Positions 11,366 through 23,289 of a stretch of DNA of 64,000 nt are shown in pieces. Location of the stretch: positions 3,560,916 to 3,624,915 of the forward strand of contig NC_134032.1 in assembly GCF_964204645.1 (NCBI RefSeq). The letters run 5' to 3'. Made by a program: the position numbers and the translations under genes. The notes beneath the pieces were generated by a model, which worked only from the letters and a program-made list of their open reading frames with translations, was not told where the DNA came from and did not search any database. The stretch comes from Tubulanus polymorphus. Its lineage: Eukaryota; Nemertea; Palaeonemertea; Tubulaniformes; Tubulanidae. Each line of letters starts with the position of its first letter. Position 1 is the stretch's first letter.

Positions 11366-12427
11366 ATGAAATTAAATGATTTAGGCGAGACACAGGACAA
11401 GCACGATATTGTTGACAATCAGCTGCCTATCTATGATAATCATATTCTGAACCGCGAGATAGATACTGATGAAGTAATAAAAGCGATCTCGCTACTTAAG
11501 AATAAAAAGGCATCTGGCATCGACGGGATAACAAATGAATTGCTAAAAGTCAACCGATATCCCTATTTAGTTGATATTTTGCAAAACCTATTCAATCTTG
11601 TTCTAAGGACTGGCCATGTACCGGATACTTGGTCGATTGGGGTGATCAAACCGATCTACAAGAACAAAGGTGATCCCGACGATCCCGATAATTACAGAGG
11701 CATCACTCTAGTGAGCTGCCTAGGAAAACTGTTTACGAGCATATTGAATCAGAGACTATCTCTATTTTTAGATGCAAACAATATTATAAGTGAAGCCAAG
11801 GGTGGTTTCAGATCTAAATACTCGACAGTTGATCATATCTACACTCTTAAAACCATTGTTGAACTGTACCTTGGCCAGGGGAGAAGACTGTTCTGTGCGT
11901 TCGTAGATTTTAAAAAGGCATTTGATTCAATCTGTAGAGTAACTCTTTGGAAGAAACTAATTAGTAATTGTATTACAGGAAACTTCCTGAACGTTATTAA
12001 AAGCATGTACGACTCTGTAAAATCGTGCGTAAAATATAATGGCAATACCTCACAATATTTCACTGCCGGCAGAGGTTTGAGACAGGGCGAAAATCTATCA
12101 CCAATCCTATGTTCACTCTATTTAAATGATATAGAGGCATTTTTCGTGGGTAATGGTAATCCAACTCTCTCATTTATAGAAAAGCTGAATTCGGACTGCG
12201 ATCATGATCTTGACACCCTGTTAAATCTATTTATTATTTTGTATGCAGATGACACAGTTATCTTAGCTGAGGATGAAAATTCACTGCAGTCGCAGCTGGA
12301 TACTTTGTATGCATATTGTTTAGAAAACGATTTAACGGTTAATATCGATAAAACTAAAGTTTTAATTTTTGCAAGAAGTAAATGTAGGATCAAGATAGAT
12401 ACAAAGTTTATGTTTGGCACAGATGAG
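11366..12427 (+). pseudogene. Non-LTR retrotransposon RT, N-terminal part
   Basis: A 5'-truncated reverse transcriptase begins in the pre-RT region and keeps the fingers and palm motifs: KASGIDGITNELL, the D-containing FVDFKKAFDS box, RGLRQGENLSPILC and catalytic LYADDT. There is no endonuclease domain. The frame is interrupted at 12427 by the BEL/Pao element and resumes at 18406 after the duplicated ATGAG, so this and 18401-19377 are one gene split by insertion. After the junction one in-frame TAA (18479-18481) also breaks it. Confidence 0.88.
12423..12427. repeat. Target-site duplication, left copy (ATGAG)
   Basis: ATGAG directly before the left LTR equals ATGAG at 18401-18405 directly after the right LTR. 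Five-base duplications are usual for BEL/Pao integrase. Confidence 0.93.
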
Positions 12428-12640
12428 TGTTGAATATTGTAAGCAAGCTTATCTGTATATCCTGTTGTTACGGTTTATGGTCGAGTTAGTTCACGGTTTA
12501 TTACTCACATTATTTGTACCTTATATAAATACAGTATTGGGAATAAATTCTATGTCATTTTTGTATCTGCGATATACGTGGTGTGTTGTTGGTCTTTGGT
12601 GCGCCCGTTTAAGGGCCCGACTGTCGCAGAGTTTTCTACA
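12428..12640 (+). repeat. BEL/Pao left LTR (213 bp)
   Basis: Starts TGTTGAATATTG and ends TTTTCTACA. It contains a TATA-like CTTATATAAATA (near 12521) and a GGGAATAAA polyadenylation signal shortly after it. It is identical to the right LTR except for one missing base in the GTG run near 12579. Confidence 0.95.
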
Positions 12641-12678
12641 TTTTTGGTCCCTCGAGCCCTCGAGCCTGGCAGTACGTG

Positions 12679-13211
12679 ATGGCGGAAGACAGACGACAAA
12701 GCGAAGGCTACAAAGGCCTTGTGCGGAAGAGGACAGCCCAGCGGGGACAAGTCACGATGATTTTGAATGACGCAGATTCGGTGGTCAATTCAAGAACAAC
12801 TCAGGCGCCGGACATCGCGAAACTCGAACGATTAGTGCAGCGACTCGAGAGCAAGATCACGCTTCTGACTGACATAAATGAAGAAATGTTGGTGATGATG
12901 AAAGATGACAGCGTCTACATGCAAGTTTCGAATGAAGCAGAAGAGGCCATTTCGAATGCCACTGATCGTAAGTTGTTTTATGAACAATATTTGAAGAATA
13001 CGACGTTAACCGCTACTAAAGTTAGAACTGAAGGATTTCGGAAATCCACACTTCCGACGCTTAAATTGCCCACGTTTACTGGGAATCTGCTTGAATGGTC
13101 TACCTTTTGGGGGTTGTTTGAATCAACAGTGCATAATAATTCAGCGTTTTCTAACATTGAGAAATATAGTTATTTGCTCGGTCAAATTAGTGGTGACGCT
13201 GTATTGATGGT
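12679..13211 (+). pseudogene. BEL/Pao gag, N-terminal part (frameshifted)
   Basis: The start is ATG at 12679, the first in frame after the LTR and the primer-binding region. The frame has a coiled-coil-like stretch (about residues 25-60) and the typical BEL/Pao gag block LPKL-like KLPTFTGNLLEWSTFW (about 130-146). It runs out of frame near 13205, exactly where family alignment would continue in the frame that begins at 13218 (LLQNRFG). I read this as a one-base loss, not a programmed shift, because no slippery site or pseudoknot is obvious. Confidence 0.85.
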
Positions 13212-13217
13212 CTTCCT

Positions 13218-16200
13218 ATGACTTCAGAAAACTATGATAGTGCCGTTGAATTATTACAAAATCGTTTTGGTCAGACGCACCGTTTGTCAAAAGCATATTT
13301 GCAGGCTTTAACTGAATTGAATCCGCCAACAACTGAAGTTTCGTCATTAAGGCGTTTTTATGATAGTTCTGAAACGTATATTCGACATCTCGGTTCAATT
13401 GGTATTTCTACTGAATCCTACGGCGTGATGCTTGTTCCAGCTATGTTGGACAAGTTACCTTACGATGTTAAAATGTCTATGGCAATTATGTATAATAAAC
13501 CTGATAGTGATTGGTGTTTATCTGAGCTCAGAGAAGCTTTACTTGTTCAAATTCAATTAAAGGAATCATGCATGTCACCAGAAACGAACGCGCCTATTCA
13601 ATCGTTGCATTTAAATATCAATTCAAAACAATCTGTTAATTCGAAACCCGTCAGGAATGTTACTCGAAACTGCGTGTACTGTTGTAAATCTCATTTGCCA
13701 TCAGATTGTTTTTATGTTACCGACGTTAGGAAGAGAAAGGACATCGTTCAAAAGGCAGGCTTATGTTTTAATTGCCTTGGAAAGCATAGAGTGAGTAATT
13801 GTCGGTCGGAAGTTTTATGTAAGTTTTGCAAAAAACGACACCACAGTAGTTTGTATTTTGCCGTATCCCGCATGTGGCCTGGTACCGGAAATCAGGCTGA
13901 CATGAGCTTTAGTGAACCGGGTAGAGTTAAGCAAAGAAGATTAATCGTATCTAATTCAGCAACTCAAACTAATTCAGTGGTTGAAGGTGGAACCTGCCAA
14001 TCAAACCAAAATATATCCTTGATAGAATTTGAAACCACAGCTGTAACGACTAATGCTAAGTTATTAGATACTGTTATGTTAAAAACTGCGGTGACGGAAG
14101 TTTCCGGTACTGATAAAACAATCATTGCTAATTTGCTTTTTGACGATGGGGCGCAACGGACGTTTATTACGTCTCAATTAGCCAAAGATTTAGGGCTTCC
14201 AATCACTAGGAAAGAGACAGTAAGCATATCTGTTTTTGGTTCTGATAAACGTAGTGTACATCATTTGGATTTGGTTACATTGAATGTCCGTTGCAATGAC
14301 AGCTGTGTAGTTGTAAAAGCATTGGTAGTACCCGAAATTACTCAGCCTATATCGGTGAATACTGCATTCAGAGATATTCCAGAATTTAAATCGCTGCAGT
14401 TTGCGGACACTGTAAATTCTGACAAGATTAATGTTCAGGTGTTAATCGGGTCGGATTTTTATTATGATTTTGTGACCGGTCATATTGTTAAGTCGTCTGT
14501 TGGTCCTGTAGCAATTAGTTCGAAATTGGGCTATTTGGTTTGTGGTCCGGTTGGTATTTTTGCTGATCGTCCTGTAGCTGTAATGAGTGTATTAACAAGC
14601 GCAGGAAAAACGCCGGAATCAGTTGGTGATTTTTGGTCATTGGAGAACATTGGAATTATGCCAAATTCATCGTTTGATAATGATAAAGAATTTGTTACAT
14701 ATTATTGCACGGATTATATTGAAAAGCATGACAATACATACTACGCTAAATTGCCATGGCGTGAAAATCATCCAGTTCTGCCGTCAAATTTTGACGTGAT
14801 AGTGAATAGAACGCATTCAACTATTGATAGATTAAGGAAATCTCCTGAGATGTTGGGAAAGTATTCGGACATCATTGTTGATCAGATTTCAAAGAATTTC
14901 ATCGAAAAGGTTTCCGAATCTGAATTAGATAATTCTAATGTTAAACACTACTTAGCTCATCACCCAGTATTCAAACAGTCAGTGACGACGCCTGTGCGTA
15001 TCGTATTCGACTGTAGTTTTAGTGTAGGCGATAATCCTAGTTTAAATGACTGTTTGAATAGTGGCCCTTCGTTGTTCAATGAAATAATTCAAATACTCAT
15101 GAGATTTCGCTTCGGTAAAATAGGTCTAGCTGCTGATATAGAAAAAGCTTTTCTACAGATTGGGTTACACCCTCGGGATCGTGACGTGACTAGATTTTTT
15201 TGGCCTAAAGATCCAACCGATCCGAATTCACCCTTGGAGGTATACCGTTTTAAACGGGTTTTGTTTGGTGCGACATGCTCGCCTTTCATTTTAAACAGTA
15301 CAGTTTTGTTCCATTTACAGAATAATTTGAATTCTGTTACCAACGATTTGATACACAACATTTACATGGATAATGTAGTTTCCTCCGTAGATTATGAGGA
15401 ACAGGCCTTGGAATATTATTCACGATCGCGAGATGTGCTCGCTGAAGGTCATTTCAATTTACGTTCCTGGTCTTCGAACTGTTCTCTATTGAGGGAACAC
15501 GCTCGAAGTGATGGCGTCTTAGAGAAGTCATTAACTGTAGACATTTTAGGTGTTACTTGGGATACAGAATCCGATTGTCTATCATTGAAATCTAGATCCA
15601 TAAATACTCTAGAACCCGGTACACCTATCACGAAACGCACAGTAACGAGAGACATGAGTAAGATCTATGATCCATTAGGGTTTTTCACCCCAGTAACTGT
15701 TAAAATAAAGGTCTTTGTTCAGAGTCTTTGGAAGGATTCTTACGACTGGGACGATCCCCTGCCAGACGTTTTGTGTTCTCGGTGGAGAGAAATAGCTGGT
15801 GACCTAAGCAATCTTCCAGAAATCTCGTTACCTCGATGTTACTTTGCCGGTCGTGATCAAAATGCACAGCTAGAATTACATACGTTTGCTGATGCCAGTA
15901 AATCTGCGTATGGGGCTGTTTCATATTTGAAGTGTGGTGATGAATGTATCTTGATTTCTTCTAAATCACGGGTAGCTCCTAACAAAGAAACTACTATTCC
16001 AAGGTTAGAATTAATTGCAGCATTGATAGCGTCAAGGTTGACTGATTATATTTGTACCGCTTTAAAGGCAAATGCTCCAAATATCGATGTATATATGTAC
16101 ACAGACAGCCAGATCGTGTTATCATGGCTTAAGTCTAAAAAGAAATTAAGTGAATTCATTAGGAATAGAGTGTATGGAATAAGATCTTTGGTTGAGAGTA

Positions 16201-16433
16201 CACGCTGGTATTATTGTAGGTCTGATGAAAATCCTGCTGATTTGCTCACTCGAGGTGTTGATTGTTCTAAACTACGTGAGTTGTATCAATTCTGGTTCCA
16301 TGGTCCAGACTGGCTTATTAGTAATATTAGGCCGGAGTACCTTTCGATGGCCATTGATGATTCTGAAATCCATGTTATGTCCACTGATTCTGATGCCGAT
16401 GTTTTCGATGCACCGTTACCGTTTGTTGATTAA
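13218..16433 (+). pseudogene. BEL/Pao gag C-terminus, protease, RT and RNase H
   Basis: Continues gag with CCHC-like zinc fingers (CFNCLGKHRVSNC and CKFCKKRHH, 13762-13850). Next comes an aspartic protease with LLFDDGAQRTF (DDG for the usual DSG), then the RT with GLAADIEKAFLQIGL and catalytic YMDN (about 15363-15374; a variant of YVDD), then an RNase H/connection region with HTFADASKSAYGA, ETTIPRLELIAAL and YTDSQIVLSWL. An in-frame TAA at 16431-16433 separates it from the integrase region, which continues in the same frame. No start codon is implied at 13218; this is the interior of one polyprotein. Confidence 0.9.
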
Positions 16434-18033
16434 AATTGTTTTTCTTCTATTGTTAGTTTGTTACGACTGTCTTCACTGGTGTTTCGATTCATCAACAACT
16501 GCAGAGCCGGAGTTACCCCGAGGCTTCACGGTAGAATTACAGCGGAAGAAATGCATTCCGCAGAATATTGGTGGATAAAATTCATTCAAGATTCTGAGTT
16601 TCCAAAGGTACGCGAACCATTGACGAAGGTTCAGGGTAACAAAGGTTCTTGCTTGGCCATTGTCAATCAATTACAATTATATATAGGTAACGATAATTTG
16701 ATAAGATGTAGAGGGAGATTGCAAAATGCTCCTATCATCGATTCTGCTAAGACTCCAATATTACTCCCAAAATATCATTACCTTACTCGTTTGATAGTGT
16801 ACAGAGAGCATTGTTACAACTTCCATTCTGGAGTTAATTCTACTATCGCACAACTCAGAGAGGTCTATTGGATTCCGCAGATTCGACAACTTGTAAAGAA
16901 TATACTTGAAAATGTGTTGTATGTCGCAAATTATCATGTAAACCTTACAGGCTCCCAGATCCTCAACCCTTGCCTATATCTCGAATCACAGAAGTACCAT
17001 GCTTTCATTTTACAGGCGTGGATTATCTGGGGCCTTTGTTCGTAAGATCGAAAAGTGGAGATTATGTGAAAACACACATTTGTTTGTTTACATGCGCGGT
17101 GAGCCGTGCAGTTCATTTGGAGCTTGTGTCAGATCTTACTACAGAACAATTCATATTAGCATTTAAGAGATTTGTGTCACGTAGGTCCGTACCTAGACAG
17201 CTCATTTCTGATAATGCATCTACGTTCACTTGTGCTAATGATATTCTGATCCGCATTTTTTCTGCAGTAGAATTTTCGACATATTCATCCCAACAAGGGA
17301 TTATTTGGAAATTCATTCCAAAACGTGCGCCGTGGCACGGCGGATTTTATGAACGATTAGTATCTTTGGTGAAATCATCAATTTATAAGGTGCTAGGTAG
17401 AACCTCCGTGACATTTGATGAGTTGCATACTTTAGTTACGCAGATTGAAAGTCGATTAAATCAATTACGTATATATCTGATGATGTACGCGACCCGGAAC
17501 CTCTGACTCCGTCCATGCTCCTTTGTGGACACCGTCTTACTTCTGTTCCGGTTGCAGATTTTGATAATACTGATCCAGACTTTCGTGTTGATAATGAGAA
17601 ATTTGTGAAAAGATATAATTATTTGGATTCATTGATTACACAATTTTGGAATAGATGGAAGGGTGAATATGTGTTAAGTTTACGTGAGTTTCACCGTACT
17701 ACGGGCCATAATTGTTGTGATATGAAGGTCGGTTCAGTAGTTCAAATTCACGATAGCGGTCCTCGTTTAAGGTGGCGTCTAGGTGTAGTTACTGAATTAC
17801 ATCGAGGAAACGATGGCCACGTGAGATCCGCATCTCTTAAAACATCAACCGGATTTACGAATAGAGCTATAAGTTGTTTGTATCCGTTAGAGGTTTGCGC
17901 TAAGGAACCCGTAATAAGTTCTTCAGTGAGTGATGCTCCAGTATCAACACGTCCGAAGAGAGCAGCGGCAGTTGCAGCAGAAGCAAAAATTCGTCAACTT
18001 TCGCGCCGGGCGGAGGAGTCGGATGATGATTAA
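16434..18033 (+). pseudogene. BEL/Pao integrase (two frameshifts)
   Basis: The upstream part reads GRLQNAPI, PILLPKYHYLTRLI and LREVYWIPQIRQLVK (frame of 16458-17045). A frameshift near 16912 moves it to the frame of 16970-17506, with GVDYLGPLFV, CAVSRAVHLELV, ISDNASTF and RAPWHGGFYERLV. A second shift near 17465 leads to the C-terminal domain (17515-18033; LTPSMLLCG-like start, then RWRLGVV and KTSTGFTNRAI), ending in a basic RPKRAAAVAA tail. Catalytic D,D,E positions look present across the pieces. Each break is a single-base event. Confidence 0.88.
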
Positions 18034-18186
18034 TTGCGCTCTTGAAATATTTATAATACTTGCTGTTAAAATCGAATTTAATTATTGTATGTATATCTGT
18101 ATTTTTTATTTGAGGTAAACTAGAATGGTGTAAGAAAATGAAATTGTAATATCAAATTTGAGATTTATATTTTGCGGCGGGAGAAA

Positions 18187-18400
18187 TGTTGAATATTGTA
18201 AGCAAGCTTATCTGTATATCCTGTTGTTACGGTTTATGGTCGAGTTAGTTCACGGTTTATTACTCACATTATTTGTACCTTATATAAATACAGTATTGGG
18301 AATAAATTCTATGTCATTTTTGTATCTGCGATATACGTGTGTGTGTTGTTGGTCTTTGGTGCGCCCGTTTAAGGGCCCGACTGTCGCAGAGTTTTCTACA
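18187..18400 (+). repeat. BEL/Pao right LTR (214 bp)
   Basis: Same sequence as 12428-12640 with one extra base (ACGTGTGTGTG). It is preceded by a purine-rich tract and followed by the second ATGAG. Confidence 0.95.
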
Positions 18401-19620
18401 ATGAGATTGAGATCGTTGAGGACTATCTATACCTGGGAGTTAAGTTCAATTGGAATGGCAGCTTCGCCAAAGCAAAAAAATAACTATATGACAAGGCAAT
18501 GAGAGCAATGTTCTCGGTAATACAAAAAGGCAGACGCTTGAAGCTCCCGATAGATGTTATGCTGAAACTATTCGATATGTGCGTCGCACCCGTTGCGTTA
18601 TATGGTTGTGAGATATGGGGCTTTGAAAGCCTCGATTTATTAGAGAGTCTGCACTGTACGTTTTGCAAAATTATTATGAAAGTGTCAAAATATTCGCACA
18701 ACCTGCAGGTATTAGCTGAACTTGGGCGGTACCCCATGAGTATCGAGGTAAAACGGAGGATGGTAAACTTTTGGCTTAAAACTGTTACCGGCAAAGAATC
18801 AAAACTTAATGCAATCCTGTACCGTATATCCCTCAATCTGTATGTACGCGAAAAACACAAGTCCCCTTGGTTATTGTATATAAAGAAAATATTTGACGAC
18901 ATTGGCTTATCTTACATATGGTTACAGCAATACATGGAAAATTATAAAACGCTCTCCAAGTACGTGAAACAAGTCCTCCGTGACCAACACGTACAAGAAA
19001 TGCTTCAAAAAGTGAATGACGATCAGCAGTATGTTAATTTCAAACTATATAAGAACGATGTTAGGCTTGAAAAATATATAACTCAACTTGATGGAAGTCT
19101 TGTGCATAGCTTATTCGAATTCAGAATTGGTTCCTATTTATTACCGGTAAATAATCGATCGAACGCTCATATAGACCGAAGTGAAAGACTGTGCCCTGCC
19201 TGTAACACCGTAGGAGATGAGCTTCACTTCATTTATGACTGCACTTTGCTAAGTGATCTGCGTGATAATTCCATCCATTTAAGTATGTCCAGAAACTTGG
19301 AAATATTAAGGAATCCTACCCCACAATTAGCTAGATTTATCCAGTTAGGTTTAAGTTTATACAGATCCCTCCAGTGAATTGTGTATATACGTGTGATATA
19401 TCTTGCTGTATATAATTCAATCTCTGTACTTGCTTAGTTTGTAAATAGTTTTATTACTGAAAGTTTGATATTAAATTTTGTTAATTCCTATTTTGTTTTG
19501 TATATATGTATATAATTCTGTTCATGTTTTGTAAATTTTTATATTCCATATTTTGTATTCAATCTTGCCTCCACGTACCATCTTATGGTTGGAGTGAAAT
19601 AAATATCTTATCTTATCTTA
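18401..19620 (+). pseudogene. Non-LTR retrotransposon RT C-terminus and 3' end
   Basis: Continues the RT split at 12427: after ATGAG the frame goes on through a YLGVKFNW box, an in-frame TAA at 18479-18481, then VAPVALYGCEIWGFE and a C-terminal zinc-finger-like CPACNTVGDELHFIYDC (about 19194-19245), stopping at 19375-19377. The 240-bp 3' UTR ends at TGGTTGGAGTGAAATAAATA and a (TCTTA)3 tail (19606-19620). The same 3' UTR family is seen at 50430-50677 and, more diverged, 52115-52206. Confidence 0.88.
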
Positions 19621-20570
19621 ACTCGCTCGAGTTTGACCCAGGCCGTACTATCACTGAGAACCGAAGTGACACCACGTTCTATTGTAGAAATCGAGGCTTC
19701 CGATTGTGGCAAGCCGGGATCCAACCGGTTACACATGTTTTGTGATATTATAATTCCATTTGTGGCAAGTGAGGATGCACCGTGTCGCTAGTTTGCATTA
19801 GGAACAGATGCCCACAAAAAATATTTCAACTTTATTTAATGAATGATTGATTTTTAGGCTTCGGTAATACATTTTCTGAGATAGTGTAACATGCTGTGAT
19901 AGAGGCCGTCCACACATCTGAATTCGTCTGCCCGTCGGTGTTGGAGACACGCAGTACAACACAACAAAATGTAACGGGGGCTTTAAAAACTTCGATTGTC
20001 CGTCGTGTAAATTACTTGTTTGCGAACAGTATATGTGCTTGTTACCAATCTTATAAAATGGCAATTACATTCCAGACTTCTCGCAGAAGTGTTTATACCA
20101 TCATGACGACGACGTCTATAATCGTAAACCAATTGATTAAAAGATGATCAATTTTCGATGGGACGATGGTGTAGTGCGAGCCTAATTTGCATACACAGAT
20201 GAATGGTGGAGACATAACAATTGAAAATGAAACATTGAAATCGCATTCTCCTTCCATCTTTCTAACCAGGGCAGCTCGATAGCGATAAGTCAATATCCGA
20301 TATTTTCAGAGTTCGCGAGAGATAGATTATTCCAAACCCAGCCCACTGCAGGCTTTCGAAAAATATGAATGATTCGGATGTGACAAATGGAGCTACAAGG
20401 CCGAACGACATCCTCAATGCGCGTGCGGTAACTCTAACGTGTTGGCAGCGTGTTTGACTCTAACGTGTTTGATTCTTTTTGATTAACGACCTTTACCAAT
20501 TCGTGAACATTTAATCGCAATCAATGCCAAAATTAAGATAGCGTTTACACTGACAAGCGTGAATGATACA
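19621..20570. other. Intergenic, no supported gene
   Basis: Short open frames on both strands here overlap each other and show no domain or splice pattern. Poor copies of a GGCAAGY-GGATG motif occur near 19712 and 19763. Confidence 0.4.
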
Positions 20571-20574
20571 AAAC

Positions 20575-20945
20575 AGGTTCTGGGACCTTGACCTTCGACC
20601 TACAGGACCCGAAATGTAATAAGTTAGTGACCCTACTCTTAGTCTTTAGGATAACCCATCCAAAAAATGGCACCAAATTATCTTCAATCCATGAGATAGA
20701 GCCCGGAAATGAAAAATACATAACAGCTTCTAGTAACCTCATAGTAACCTTGACTTTGACCAATACGACCAGGAATCTTATCAGTTACCCACGGTCCCTA
20801 GGACAACCCATCCATAGAATTTCAGTTAGTTATCCTATACCGTTTATGAGTTAGAGCCCGTAAATGAAATTCGCAAAATGGCTTCCTGTGACGTTGACCT
20901 TGGATGTAACAGGACCCAAAATCTAATCAGTTACTAACCACATAT
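20575..20945. repeat. Degenerate tandem repeat with TGACCTTGACC motifs
   Basis: Three diverged units (starting near 20585, 20750 and 20890) share CCTTGAC(C/T)TT, a CAGGACCC-AAATCTAATCAGTTA-type block, GGACAACCCATCC, and GAG(A/T)TAGAGCCCG. The unit head TGACCTTGACC (20586-20596) is two reversed AGGTCA half-sites in tandem, the type bound by monomeric nuclear receptors, but repeat expansion is enough to explain it. Confidence 0.65.
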
Positions 20946-21329
20946 AGTACAACACAACTGTTGAATTTGAAGAAATTTTGTCGTTTAGCTGCTATGACAC
21001 GGAAACCACTGCGTACAGGCGGACGACGAATTTAATACAGTATGCCTCCCCCCCCGCAACGCGAGGAATAACCCGCGGGAGGCTTTCACCCAATCCCCTT
21101 CCGAGGGTTATTCTGATTTAAATAGCTATCGAAATTTTGAGATGCTCCCTTATTGCTATGTCTTTATCCTGACCCAAGCATAACTGTATTTCTTTTTTCA
21201 GCTTTACAACTGATTCCACTTAATTTAATAATTCCATTTTGGTGTGAGTACTGGATTGTTGTTGACACCAATATTAGCCAGACGTGTTATCCATGAGTGC
21301 GTCACCTGTCGACGTTAACGAGTGAAGCC

Positions 21330-21940
21330 ACTACAGCAACGAATGGCCGACCTATCAAACTTTCGGCTGACGCCATTCAGCCGACCGTTCAAGACAACGA
21401 TTGTTAATAACCTTGGACCAGTCCTCGTGACGTTGAACCGTAATACGACAACCAAGGACAATTGTGCGGTATTCGTTTGGGCTTGCTACGAGCTGTACAT
21501 TTAATCTCTGTCCGAGACTTGTCGACGTCAGCATTTATGCCAGCTTTCGAACGATTCGCTAGCACACGTGGTGCCCCCGCTATTATCGTTCGTGACGGCG
21601 CAACTTGTTTAGGAGGAGCAGATAACGAATTCCGTTAGTTGCAGTTTAGCCTAGATCGGGAAAAACTTCAAACTTACACGCGGAAGTACGATGTCCAGTG
21701 GAAGCTTGGTCCACCCACAGGACCACGTCATCAGGGTCTGGTTAAACGCATGGTGCAAGAAGTGAAGAAATCCGTGAGACATATCGTCAAAGCCGACAAC
21801 CTAACATTTGAATGGGAGAAGTCTTCTCGATTATTGCCGGGCTACTGAATAGTCGCCAAATCGCCACTGTATCGCCTTCGCCTCTAGATGAGCCATCGAT
21901 TACTTCCAAGCATTTTCTCGTTGGGCGAGGTTATTAACAT
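21330..21940 (+). pseudogene. Decayed BEL/Pao integrase fragment
   Basis: Pieces in several frames match the family in order: NRNTTTKDNCAVFV followed by a degraded CARAVHL box (about 21435-21500), a stretch equivalent to FLAAFRRFVARRG with VRDGATCLGGADNEF (about 21537-21640), then GPRHQGLVKRMVQEVKKSV (21715-21772) and a SKHFLVGRGY-like block ending near 21935. Several stops and shifts interrupt it. LTRs are not visible. Confidence 0.65.
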
Positions 21941-21943
21941 AGT

Positions 21944-22231
21944 GTGCAAACGCCGTTTGAAGACTACGTTAGTAATACCCAAGCAAAGAAAAGAACTTTG
22001 CAAGATGATGGTGGACGGTTCCTGGTGAATGGTGTTTCGGTTTTTGGAACTGAACATAGTGTCATATTAAACCAACACAGTGCACACGATGACGAGGAAC
22101 AGCCTAGGTTCGGACTTGATGCTGACGCTGAATTCATAAATAACAGGGATGCAAATCCCAGAATTGATTTCGATTGGTCCCAATACTTCATTGAGGTTGA
22201 TCAGGGGATTAACAGGTTCAGACCTGAATAA
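21944..22231 (+). CDS. Unrecognised 95-residue frame after the integrase remnant
   Basis: Acidic, with no cysteines and no domain that I recognise; it starts within 10 bp of the end of the integrase remnant. It may be the degraded C-terminus of that element in another frame or unrelated. No function assigned. Confidence 0.15.
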   Translation: MQTPFEDYVSNTQAKKRTLQDDGGRFLVNGVSVFGTEHSVILNQHSAHDDEEQPRFGLDADAEFINNRDANPRIDFDWSQYFIEVDQGINRFRPE

Positions 22232-22260
22232 AGCTACAGCAACAACATACCATAACATAA

Positions 22261-23200
22261 TATGAATGTATCATTAAGTTATACCGATATGATAAATAAA
22301 CGAACAGCTGCAACGCGATTTAAAACGTTATAAACTATTTGCATATGAAAACCATAACAAATCATATTCTATCATATATTCGTAAATCCTGATCTGAATA
22401 TACACACGTGTCCCCGAGCTTTCACTGGCCATTTTACATGGTATAATACGAAGGTGATTTTGGGTGAAACTAGTGTCTCCAGTTAACTTAAGCATTACTT
22501 AGGAGCTACTGAACCTATATAAACAAACTATACACCAAATTTGAGATACGAAATGGGGATTAATTTCAGAGTTCCTGGGTTCAGATTGGTGCGTTGAGGT
22601 CATGTGACCTAAGTCAGCAATCTTGGATTCGAAATTACCATGCACAATTTCTGGAATAGAAGCCTGGAAAAATAGTAATCCTCAAAATAGAGCAAATTTC
22701 CACACAGATATAGATAACTACACTTCTTTTCTTTGATACGATGATAAAAGAAATCTATTTTAACAAAATATTTCATAGAAATATGGTACGGAAATATGGA
22801 ACTCAACGGTGAACAATATCGTATTGATGGGGTTATGTTTGATCTGAGTGACCCCTGGGCACCGTCATTATTGTTCTCCACTTCTTTAGAATCAGTCTAT
22901 AAAAAGATTTAGAAACAATTTTTGCGTTATTTGCTTGAGATAAAATCCTAATTTCTAATCATATATGTATCTAGGTCACCAGGTCTGTATGTTGCTTGCA
23001 CAGTGTATGGCAAACAATTTATTTGTATGATAAGTTCATTATTCAAAGATATGATGGATATATTTCCAGCGCAAATGAAATTGCAAAATCCCTCGATTGA
23101 TCATTCTGTCAGAACAATGACCTCTGAACAGCATCAATCGACAGATTACTGCACGTATTTTGAATAAAATTTATATTCGAATCCGCATTTAAATAGGTTT
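22261..23200. other. Intergenic, upstream of the phospholipase gene
   Basis: AT-rich sequence with no gene or repeat that I can support. The promoter of the downstream phospholipase should lie near its right end; I see no convincing TATA box there. Confidence 0.4.
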
Positions 23201-23289
23201 AGATTATATTAGATTTTTGATTGTAGTTTTATCAGTAGTTTAGTTCTGGCAGTTGCAGTTATCGTGTGCTCCAAGACTGACGTAGAAAA

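Larger units (their letters stand above)
12428..18400 (+). mobile_element. Young full-length BEL/Pao LTR retrotransposon, coding-defective
   Basis: A 5973-bp element with LTRs at 12428-12640 and 18187-18400 starting TG and ending CA, a 5-bp target duplication, a primer-binding region after the left LTR and a purine tract (GGCGGGAGAAA, 18176-18186) before the right LTR. Its gag-protease-RT-RNaseH-integrase order is that of BEL/Pao. The LTRs differ by only one 1-bp indel (ACGTGGTG versus ACGTGTGTG), so the insertion is recent. Despite that, the coding region has frameshifts near 13205, 16912 and 17465 and a stop at 16431-16433. No env-like frame is seen. Confidence 0.95.

Noticed and set aside
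13195..13225. Programmed ribosomal frameshift between gag parts of the BEL element
   Set aside because: No slippery heptamer or following structure is evident, and BEL/Pao elements usually use one frame. Other single-base breaks in the same element point to mutation or read error.
12428..18400. Endogenous retrovirus
   Set aside because: No envelope-like frame between the integrase and the right LTR; the domain order and 5-bp duplication fit BEL/Pao.
20586..20596. Nuclear-receptor response element
   Set aside because: TGACCTTGACC recurs as the head of a degenerate tandem repeat and there is no neighbouring gene, so regulation is not supported.
21944..22231. Host gene
   Set aside because: It directly follows a decayed integrase and shows no domain or splice signals; kept only as a low-confidence open frame.
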